From Nereocystis luetkeana (lineage: Eukaryota; Sar; Phaeophyceae; Laminariales; Laminariaceae): 64,000 nt of DNA. Shown one piece after another: positions 55,409 to 64,000 of this stretch. Each line of letters starts with the position of its first letter. The first letter of the stretch is position 1. The notes below the pieces were generated by a model that searched no databases, was not told the origin of the DNA, and saw nothing but the letters and a program-made list of their open reading frames with translations. The DNA lies in assembly GCA_031213475.1 (NCBI GenBank), contig JARUPZ010000014.1, forward strand, positions 558,001 through 622,000. Direction: 5' to 3'. The translations under genes were made by a program, and so were the position numbers.

Positions 55409-58400
55409 GTTTTTTTTTTGTTCGTGCACGCTTTCGTTGCAGTGCAACGTTTCGGACACGTTTTCAATATCCCGCACACGCCGACGCCCAACGCCCCCCC
55501 CCCTCTGTTTCTTTCTCCCGCCCACGCATGTAATAATTATTGCAGTTCCACATTTGGGACACATTCAACAACCTTCACGGCCTCGCCGAGAACCCAGACT
55601 ATGCCCCCAAGACGCCGGGTGTATACACCTGGCCTCTCCAAGGCGAAACCGGATATTACAAGACCTTTTACGCGGGGCCCCTCCCTCCCATCGAGTGCGT
55701 GTCAAGCCTGGCGCCTGGGACCGAGCTTCTTGGGTGTTTCGAGGACTCCAAAGATGACCGTCTTCTGAAATCGGACAGTATGGCACGCAGCGTGCTTGGG
55801 CAGGACGGGATGTCGCCGCAGGTAATGCGGAGTGCTTCGGGTATGCGTAGATCTAACCCCTCTTTCTAAAACTTAAATGGTTGGGGTTCACTGTGTACGA
55901 GACGGGAGCACTTGCTAGTGTCAGCCATTAAATTTTGTGTGTTTGATCTGGTTGGGTTAGGGTTAGTTGTACTGTATGCACTCGTCTTGTACACAGTGAT
56001 CCTCAATGATCGTCTCCAGTAGATGGTGAGCTCTCTCGGAAATTGCGTGCGGGGGCAGTGTATATCAAATGTTTAACGAGCAGGGAGTATAGGAAATTTG
56101 CCAGTTGTAGCCCGCGTGGGGCACCCCTCTTCGTACGCCCACATTGAAATAAAAGTATTTCTACCGCGGTTGTACCTCTGTACGTTCACATTTTTTAAAT
56201 AAGTATTTATCTGTATTCGGATATGCATCGCGCCGCCAGCGTACCCAGTACATTTCGAGTGTACCCATTAATTCCGTCAGCACCAGTGCGTCAAAACCCC
56301 CATTTCCCCAGAGTACGCTTAACCCTACTGGTATGTAAACGGAATGGCCGATTGCCGTTGTCGACATTGTGGAAGAAGCAAACATATATAGCCACGGCAA
56401 AAAACTTCCGCGCTCTTCTCCCCAAGAAAAGTCTGTACTCTTTCACGATATTTTACTATCGTGGAGCGGGCATGGAGATCAGAACTCACAATGAACACCT
56501 CGACACTCACATCTCCCTCTATGTTAATCTACCTATTTCGTTTCTGACGACAGTAGTAAATAGTATTCTCTCTCAATATAATAGGCGTGTTTCCCAAGCA
56601 AAACGTTAGGAAGTGCCTTGTCGATAGTCAACCGCGCATTCAAAATCATGTACCCAAACATGAAGGGCACGGTTTGGAACATATCAACATGCGGCCCGCT
56701 CGTGTGCGTTCTTCTACCCGTCGACATGCAGCACAACCATTGGCTTGCCGATTGTTCAATTCTAGACACCGAAGTTATGTGATCGTAAATCTACGACACG
56801 CAGATACTGCTACTGTGCAGAGTAATGAAGTAAGAAGAGTAGACAATGCAATGCACCGTCCTCGTACTACTCTAGATACGACAGAGAGTCACCACGTACG
56901 TATCCCAGCAAGCGGCGCCCGTGTTGCGAGAAGAGTTACGTAATTATTACAGTAGATCCAGCGCCGCAGCCCGTAACCTATGATACAAGTAGCTTAACTC
57001 TTGGCTGGTCAACATGAAACATATCAACGTCGCCTCGATATATCCTGGAAAACCATGTGTATGTTATGAAAAAAATCGACCGTATGTATATCGACTATTA
57101 TTATTCGTTGAATCGATTATCAGGTATGTCAAGCATGTTCGTCCTGTTTTCGTTATTGTGATAACATCACTATTAACAGCTTTTGCCATCCGACAATGTT
57201 CTGCAATACATCAAACAAATGCTGCGCGTTGTCAGATTGCAAGTGGATTACAGCAGTAGTAAGTAGTAGTATTAATAGTGGTTAAGTCAAAAGGCAAGGA
57301 ACAAAAACAAGGTGTCTTGTTATTTTCTCATTTTGCCTACTACTGTACGTAATTTGAAGCATGCACTCCTACCTTATATTTGTTCGTTTGACCCGCCTAA
57401 ACTGCTGTGTGGTGTCGACACCGGTGAATCAACGTCTGTCACATCTTCTCCCTGCAGGTCTGCTCTGACTTCTGTTCTGACTACGACTTCTTCGGGCTAG
57501 AGTCTGACGTGGAGACTGGGAGCGAGGTGGGAACGCCTTTCGATGCACCCCCCCGGCATTTGGTTTGAATGGAGTCAGATGGTTGTCTCAGGCGGGACTA
57601 TACATTGAGCCACAACAATAATATTACGCGATTGGTTTTGTGTCTGTCACTGAGATATTCGTAAAGAAGGAGTGATTGTGAGGTTTTCTCGTACACAGCT
57701 TACCGGACGCAGCTAGAGACGACCAGCATGTTCCGGACATATCGCCTTTCTCCCGCATTCACTTGACTGAACTTTTCCTCCAGTAGTTATTAATTAGTAG
57801 TCTAATAATCGTGCTACGTACGTAATGTGTAATTTTAGAAATCGGCAGAAGGCGCCACAAAAATGTGAAGTCAATTACGGTTGCCAAAAGTTATGAGTGC
57901 ACATGTTAACTTTTGTATTTAACTTGGCGTCATTTTTCAGAGTGGTGCACGTTGTTGTCCAGGCCAGGCTTGCCACTTGCTGCAAGATCAGTTATCGTAT
58001 TCCCCCTCCCACTGCTGTATGCCGTTGTTGGTGGCCTTGGACTAATCACTTCGACGCTCCTAAATGTCGCCCCTCTCGCGCCTGCACCCCTCGATTCGAT
58101 GTGTCGTAATAGTGCTACTGCGGAACCGCCAACCAGTTCGAGAAGGCGGTCGAGAGCAACCAGTGCGGCACGACATACCCGACCCTGTGCAACGGTGACT
58201 CCACCTCGGCGTGTGGTGGCTTCGGTGCCATCAGCGTCTACGAAAGGACGGGCGTCGTCGCCCCTGTGCCTTCCCCCCCTGCCCCGCCCACTACCCCCGC
58301 CCCCGAATCTGCCCCTGCTCCTACTCCCAGCGCCTCCCCCGAGTCTGTCCCTGCGCCTATTCCCACATCATCTCCCGTTTCTTCTCCTACTCCGGAAGCC

Positions 58401-61400
58401 TTGTACTCGCTGATGGGGTGCTTCGCGGACTCTAAGGCGGACAGGGTTATGAAGAACATGATGGTGGAGGACTTAATGTCGGCAGAGGTATGCTACTACC
58501 ACTGTCGTGTGGTATAGCGTGTGACACAGACGCGGAAACTAGTCGCTTCGGTCGTGTATTAGGCGAGAGAGGTGCGGGCAGGGTTGAAGATTATTTAAGT
58601 TTACGTACCCGCAGGCAAGCACTGTGGTGCTCGTTAATCGACCACTGGTTCAGCAGTTCATGGCCACAGTTTATTTGAAACATTTTCTGTCTTTTTGCCA
58701 AGGCAAAAAAAAATTCCAAGACAAATCTCAAGTACAGGTAGTCTAAAAACAGAAACATGCAGGCAGCTCTGAAGGGTTACACAGACACAAGGAGGTCATG
58801 CCCCGAGATTAAGCTGCCATATACAAACGTTGTGGATATATAGAAGCGTGCGGTGACGAATCAATTCAGCGGAACAAACCACTAGATATATATGTAGTTT
58901 TCCAGCAACCCTATCAGCACTTACTTGCCGTGACTTCTAACGGAGTTAAAGCTGCAGCCTATAAATGGACCTCACGATTGTTCTCACCCGAGAAGCAGCA
59001 GCTAGTATCGGTCGCATCCTGCGATGAACACGGATGAGGTAGAATACATAGTTTGTTTTAGACCACAGGCGACCGTCGTCCTTACGGGTCGTCTGGTGTT
59101 GGCGCTCGAAGTTGGTGTCATGTACTGTAGCCCCCCTGCGACCGATGCCTGCCCTCGTTCATCGATTCAACAGAGACCAGTAGCAGCACACCTCGTTAAC
59201 CGTCTAAGACCCTTGCGACACGTGCTGCATTCGGCTCTCTACGTATCGAATCTCTTGCAGATCTGCCACCAGCTGTGCGATGACGGAATGAACACGCACT
59301 TCAGCACCCAATTCGCCGAGGAGGTATGTACGACACCGCCTCTCGTTGAAGTATATGTCGGCGTGAATACTTACCAGGTACTCCTTTGAAAGCCGTTGAT
59401 AATTGGGATATGCCGCCGTCCTATATGCGTCGAGTGAACCATACTGCATGACGTGTCATGTTGCGCTCCGGTCAGGATTTGTAAGGAAGTAACCTTTGAC
59501 CCACATTTTCCCCTAATATTAAATGTTACCGTTTGCGCTGTAGAAGGCCTGCCACATACGTATGGGGCTGGCGAATTGAAAAAATATCGTGACGTCGATA
59601 TGAAAGTGGTAGGGCAGCTGGTAGAAACGACTGAGTGCTCAATCGCTGCCCCGCAGCCGTCGCTATTCCATTTCCATCTCGTACAACACATTGTTTCGAC
59701 TCGGCCTGTAGATGCACACAAAAAGTGTTTAGTATTATAATCCGTGGAAAACTGGCACCCGCACGTTGTAGCAAGTATGTAAAAAAAAAGCGCACCGAGA
59801 GACGGTAATATAGGGCCAGTGAGGGTCAGGTCGAGGTAGGATCAGCGCGCGAAGTCCGAGCGAGATCGGCAACGATTGAAACGAGGGCATCCGCTCATAC
59901 GCGAAGAAGGTGCCCGGGACTTCCGCAAGCTGTGGAGTTGACAGCGCAAGTATTATTGAGAACTTCGAGGAGGCCGGCGAGGGGTACGTACACGCGCACC
60001 TACGACCGAAGGTCTGTTCATTTCTCCGTCGCTGGAAACTGAAAGATTGAGAGCATGCCATTCTTCTGGATTATGTGATGCCAACACAAGTAATAATGTC
60101 CTGAGTGTATATCTGTTTGGCTAACGTTTTAAGACATTAATAGCCACCTCTAACGCGCACCATAGATGAACTTTAAAGGGAGGAGATGGACACAAATAAT
60201 TGACGTCTTAAGCGATTCAATAGTGTCATGATCCATAGTTATGGTAATTGATTATGTATAGGAAACCATGCAGAATGATTAATAACCATAGCTGTGGCTT
60301 GAAACTCGCATAGCGGGACATATAATGTAACTGTCGTCAACATGTATGTGTGCGTTTCGCTGTGGGGATGTTACAGTGAATTCGACAAAATATCCCTGAG
60401 TTTTGGCGTGATCAAAATTAGAACGTCGTCTCCGCTCGTAAGTTCATTCCTAGCCAGCGTACTTGAGAAAACATAACAAACAGACATATATATCTAATTG
60501 CCGCCGACATCTTGACAAAATTCGGAAGAACGCAGGCTCTCGGTAGCGCCGAAAACGTACACTTGGCAACCCCTTGTCTAAAAATTGTCCGACCTGTCCA
60601 CCGTCTTCTTCTGTGCGTCGCGCCTCCACCTGAACGAACGAACCAACCGCAATCGCCAATGCAATCGTCAATGCAATGGTGTATGACAAAAAGTGTTGGT
60701 GTGCCGTAGACCCAATACTCACGAAGCACGGTGAAATGCTGAACATTGAGGAGTGTGATAAGGCGTGCGTGGGCAACACGGGTGGCGAGTTCTGCGGTGG
60801 AACCGACAAGCTAACCGCCTACAGGATCGAAGGGGTGGTGTCGGCCTTCGTGGGCTGCTTCGCTGACGACATGGGTGCTCGGGCATTGAACATGGAGGGG
60901 AAATACGTTTCTGAGGACATGACCAACGAGGTATGATTTATATACAAAATGTGTGCTGCATGGTACTTAGGCTGTTTATCGACTGGCTGCGGGGTCTTCG
61001 CGTCTTAATTGTGCAATAGGCTACGGGCTCCTCGCGATCCCAGACGGAACAATTTAACGAAATTACGTCTCGAGTATAGTGTCCATAAACGCAACAATCG
61101 TGTGGATTTTGCTTTTAAAACACCAACGTCCCACATTTTGCGGGACGTATTTGTCTAGTAGTGCAGAGTACACGCTGGCCTATTAATAGCGCTGCCCAGC
61201 CTGTTTTCTACCTGATACATGTCTTGTGATACATACACCAAATTTGTGGCGTGGTTGGTGACCGGAGAGCGCATCTCTCTATTTTAGGATGAAAAATCAA
61301 CGCGGGCACTGAAATTGCTGGGTGTCGATGGGTGAAAAACAGGGTAACCGCAAAAAACAGTACATAAGCACACAGAACAGGCCGGGTTGCTGCGGTTGAA

Positions 61401-62767
61401 AGTACGCATATTCGCAGCGCGGCGTTAGGACCTACAAGACACGCGCGGAACGTGGCGGTGGTCTTATATACGGTTGCGCGCGGTTCCGAATCACTTAATA
61501 AGATTGCGCTTGATCTGTATTTTAATTGTCGTGGGGTCTCATTTAAAAAAAAAAATATACATCACAGTAGTAAAGCCCGCACAGAATGACGTGTTTTAGA
61601 ATTGATTTCCACCACGACGGCACCGTATTTGAAGGAGGGGGGGGGGGCAGTCCCAGGCTAAAGCCGTAGTACGCAAACACCGTAAAATGTTCACAGGCTC
61701 GTCTTCGGGCTGGGAAAGAGTTGCCTTTTGACGCTTTGGACTATACACGTACAAACACTGCCATATACAACTGAAACGATCCAAGAACGAATACAAGTAC
61801 CTATGGTGTGACCCTCTAATACCAGGAGTGGTGGTCAAGGGGCTTACATTTGCTCGGGCTGACATATCCTACGGGTGCGCTCTAACAATATATATGCCAA
61901 GACACGGTTTTGCCAGTGCTTTTCTGCTCTTACTCCTTCCTGCCTTGTCCGGTTTGTTTTATCCACAATATGTTCGTTCTTTATCCTGTTCGGAAGGTGT
62001 GCATTTCGTTCTGCGCCGAAAACGGACACGCCTACGCCGGCACTCAATTCTCCGAAGAGGTCAGGACACATGTGGGCTCCTGTAGAAACCTTGACGAACG
62101 CATCGGTTCAAGTTTGTTTGGACATTGTCACAATACTATCCTTTTCACCCCGACCGTTTGTTGCGTTCTTGACTTGGAGACTTTTTTTCGCCCAATAGAG
62201 TTCCTGATATTTCGGGTTTTTGGACATTGTCACAGTACTATCCTTTTCACCCCGACCGTTTGTTGCGTTCTTGACTTGGAGATTTTTTTTCGCCCTATCT
62301 ATAGAGTTCCTGATATTTCGTGTTTTGGGTAACTAACGCTTTGCCCCTCGACCTATTGGTTGGGTCCTTCTTCCCGTTCGTACTCAGCGCGATTCCTATC
62401 CAGCGATACCTCCATATTTGCTTCAAGTATACTCGTACATTTCTCGGTAGTAAGATCCTGCTTTTTGGACGGCTTTTGCATATCGTATCTGCTGCCAATC
62501 AATGGTGTTTGAATAAGTCGGCGAGGTGGCAGTCATACAACTACAGTAGGCCTTTAAGGGTGAGTAGCTTGACGCCCCGCCCCCGCCCCCGTCCCGACAT
62601 ACCTCTTGGTTCGCTTCTCTTTTTGTCCCTTCCAGTGCTGGTGCGGCGGTGACAGCTTCGACATGCACGGTCAAATCTCGGAGGGTGTGTGCTCTTACCC
62701 CTGCCAAGGAGACGCTGACCAAATGTGTGGTGGCTTCGACGCCCTTAGTGTCTACTCCACGGCCTGA
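55325..62767 (+). CDS. WSC-domain protein gene: N-terminal region, WSC, P/S/T linker, WSC, WSC
   Basis: Eight exons (55325-55408, 55546-55821, 57458-57526, 58113-58487, 59261-59323, 60694-60930, 61997-62059, 62636-62767) join in frame, all phase 0, to about 432 residues plus any upstream exon. WSC domains lie at residues about 89-187, 244-336 and 341-432; each has the eight cysteines of the family in the order GCF, (V/I)CxxxC, C(Y/W)C, then three more. A Pro/Ser/Thr-rich linker (about 190-240) separates WSC1 and WSC2. WSC domains are putative carbohydrate-binding modules, so a cell-wall or extracellular role is likely. There is no transmembrane segment after WSC3. The N-terminal 88 residues match nothing I recognise. 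The stop is at 62765. Confidence 0.85.
55546..55821 (+). CDS. WSC gene exon: N-terminal region part 2 and start of WSC1
   Basis: Acceptor TAATTATTGCAG, donor CAG before GTAATG. 92 codons. The first 60 (from FHIWDTFNNLHGL) are unassigned and aromatic-rich; the last 32 open WSC1 with LLGCFEDSKDDR. Confidence 0.8.
56701..56815 (+). repeat. Dispersed repeat R1, copy 4, in a WSC gene intron
   Basis: Contains TTCTACCCGTCGACATGCAG then CACAACC, and a GTGATCGTAAATCTACGACAC block parallel to the GTGGTCACAA block of copy 1. It lies in the 1.6-kb intron between 55822 and 57457. Confidence 0.5.
57458..57526 (+). CDS. WSC gene exon: middle of WSC1
   Basis: Acceptor CTTCTCCCTGCAG, donor GAG before GTGGGA. 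23 codons starting VCSDFCSDYDFFGLES, the second and third cysteines of the domain and the aromatic-Gly segment. Confidence 0.85.
58113..58487 (+). CDS. WSC gene exon: end of WSC1, linker, start of WSC2
   Basis: Acceptor GTCGTAATAG, donor GAG before GTATGC. 125 codons. Starts CYCGTANQFEK and includes CGGFGAISVY (end of WSC1), a roughly 50-residue Pro/Ser/Ala/Thr linker, and LMGCFADSKADR (start of WSC2). Confidence 0.9.
59261..59323 (+). CDS. WSC gene exon: middle of WSC2
   Basis: Acceptor ATCTCTTGCAG, donor GAG before GTATGT. 21 codons, ICHQLCDDGMNTHFSTQFAE then E. Same length and splice positions as the WSC3 middle exon. Confidence 0.85.
60694..60930 (+). CDS. WSC gene exon: end of WSC2, start of WSC3
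   Basis: Acceptor GACAAAAAG (weak pyrimidine tract), donor GAG before GTATGA. 79 codons. CWCAVDPILTK opens; the usual Gly after CWC is Ala here; EFCGGTDKLTAYR closes WSC2 and FVGCFADDMGAR opens WSC3 with only a five-residue spacer. Confidence 0.85.
61997..62059 (+). CDS. WSC gene exon: middle of WSC3
   Basis: Acceptor CTGTTCGGAAG, donor GAG before GTCAGG. 21 codons, VCISFCAENGHAYAGTQFSE then E, closely parallel to the WSC2 middle exon. Confidence 0.85.
62121..62328. repeat. Tandem duplication in the last WSC intron, period 102 bp
   Basis: Two near-identical units start GACATTGTCACA at 62121 and 62223; the second has a short extra CTAT. Most of the 576-bp intron is therefore a recent duplication. 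It contains a pyrimidine-rich stretch but no exon. Confidence 0.9.
62636..62767 (+). CDS. WSC gene terminal exon: end of WSC3 and stop
   Basis: Acceptor GTCCCTTCCAG. 43 codons then TGA. CWCGGDSFDMHG opens and MCGGFDALSVYSTA closes the protein. It ends with the domain: no tail or GPI-type hydrophobic C-terminus. Confidence 0.9.
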   Translation, partial: CWCGGDSFDMHGQISEGVCSYPCQGDADQMCGGFDALSVYSTA

Positions 62768-63505
62768 TGGCATAAGCCTACGTACGAATCTGACCTAATA
62801 CCGAGTACCTGGTATCACATAGTGGCCGCCGCTGCGAGTTTCTCTTAGAAAACGGCGACGAATCTACGGGATACCGTCTACAGTAATTTTGCTGTTTTCA
62901 TACTCCTACGGAATGCCGAGGTTACTCAGCCGCAGGGGGTACTTGTCTCTCGCGTAAGAGTTTTATGTTGCGGTAAGCGGGGTGCTAATATGGTACCGGT
63001 CCATAAATCACCGTGACACGAACGAGCTCCAGGTATGCGATTGTCTGGGGATATCGTGGAAGTATGTTTTTCGTACGTGGTATTAAATTACTCTACGCTG
63101 TGGTACTGTGGTGGATACAGGCAGAGTTTCCGGCTGAGGCGTATCTGGTATTTATTCCGTTGTCAGAGGCAATTGCATGCCAAACCCGTTGGAACACGCC
63201 TCCATCGTACTGAAGCAGGGGATATGTACCCCTTTCCCTTATACCTTGTTGTTTGTACGTGAAGTTGCAACAACTATAGAGATTGGTGGGGCTAGCTGGT
63301 GCTCTATTTATTGTCCTTGTTGTGCTTGCTGCTGCTGCCCTGGGAAAGCAGAAGAGGCATAAATATCTGTTGTTTCTACGTAAGGCAAACATCGCTGGGG
63401 TCCCGTTGTCACGCTTGCGTGCGATGTTCGGCATCTGTGTTTCTTGTAGCAATGTGAGGCTGAATGTGCGACACTCAGCCCGCCAGGGTCTGCGCGTTGC
63501 GAGTT
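62768..63505. other. Downstream flank of the WSC gene with a small open frame
   Basis: The frame 63283-63507 starts at a TTG and reads a hydrophobic helix (GALFIVLVVLAAAALG) followed by a basic stretch (KQKRHK). It could be an alternative terminal exon giving a membrane anchor, since an acceptor-like CTATAG lies just upstream. Equally it may be chance. TACCTGGTA at 62806. Confidence 0.3.
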
Positions 63506-63825
63506 AGGGGATCCCCCTAGTTAGGGGATCCCTTCTGCCTTACTTAGGGGATCCCCACATATCTTAGGGGATCTCCACATATCTTAGAGGATCCCCTCGT
63601 ATCTTAGAGGATCCCCTCATATCTTAGGGGATCCCCTCATATCTTAGGGGGTCCCCTCATATCTTAGAGAATCCCCTCGTATCTTAGGGGATCCCCTCAT
63701 ATCTTAGGGGGTCCCCTCATATCTTAGGGGATCTCCACATATCTTAGGGGGTCTCCACATATCTTAGGGGGTCTCCACATATCTTAGGGGATCCCCTCAT
63801 ATCTTAGGGGATCCCTAACACTATT
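63506..63825. repeat. 20-bp minisatellite, ATATCTTAGGGGATCCCCTC
   Basis: About fifteen near-identical 20-bp units, each with a GGGGATCCCC palindrome; variants are GGGGGTCCCC, GGGGATCTCC and GAGGATCCCC. Two outlying units at 63888-63925. Not CRISPR: the units are contiguous with no unique spacers. Confidence 0.95.
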
Positions 63826-63840
63826 CCCTATAACTATTTG

Positions 63841-63880
63841 GGTGATATTCCAATATCATCAATGATATTGAAATATCACC
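63841..63880. repeat. Short hairpin, 19-bp arms
   Basis: GGTGATATTCCAATATCAT faces ATGATATTGAAATATCACC across two bases, with one mismatch. It separates the main minisatellite from its outlying units. Confidence 0.85.
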
Positions 63881-64000
63881 GAAAACGCTTAGGGGATCCT
63901 CACCAGCCTTAGGGGATCCCCACATTGTGCGTATTATTGTGTGTGCACCAAACATGTACGAATCGACAATTTTATTTCGCGTCTCTATCCAGGTTCTTGT

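Noticed and set aside
63506-63925. Regular array that could be mistaken for a CRISPR
   Set aside because: Units are contiguous 20-mers with no unique spacers, in a eukaryotic context.

Overview
This window looks like nuclear DNA of an intron-rich, repeat-rich eukaryote, most likely a stramenopile and plausibly a brown alga. The evidence is a gene with three WSC domains split by 0.6-1.6 kb introns (WSC proteins are known to be expanded in brown algae), an interstitial TTAGGG-type telomeric tract, LINE and LTR retroelements, and many small DNA transposons. Nothing looks bacterial, organellar or viral in gene density. The taxonomic call is inference from gene content only.

Layout. 1-2.5 kb: a LINE (copy A, minus strand), 5' truncated and frame-broken. 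3.9 kb: a possible first exon of a secreted protein, followed 14 bp after its splice donor by an old LTR element (4.07-5.6 kb). 5.6-10.4 kb: minisatellites and unassigned DNA. 10.4-16.3 kb: a solo LTR, then several terminal-inverted-repeat (TIR) and foldback elements and a telomere-like tract. 16.5-21 kb: a 366-bp palindrome, then LINE copy B carrying two nested insertions. 21.6-28.4 kb: more TIR elements, four MITE sites in this part of the window, AGT microsatellites and weak candidate exons. 29.5-38.9 kb: a GGGTACCC-ended TIR element, a 1.3-kb TIR element with a perfect 8-bp target duplication, an ATCGAT-centred satellite and LINE fragment C. 39.5-50 kb: two diverged copies of a GATCTG/CAG-rich segment, each carrying its own private insertion. 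51-54 kb: a fifth MITE and unassigned DNA. 54.3-62.8 kb: the one well-supported host gene, on the plus strand, with a WSC-linker-WSC-WSC layout. 63.5-63.9 kb: a 20-bp minisatellite built on GGGGATCCCC.

The WSC gene is the main functional unit. Every intron I can place is phase 0, and each WSC domain is cut at the same two positions, so the domains look like duplicated exon modules. The rest of the window is a nest of mobile and tandem repeats. Paralogous copies act as empty-site controls for several insertions. The 9-mer TACCWGGTA occurs 27 times by my reading, about fifty times the chance expectation, and no feature I can name explains it.

Limits: exon calls rest on splice signals, phase and codon pattern read by eye. 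Identities were not searched against any database.
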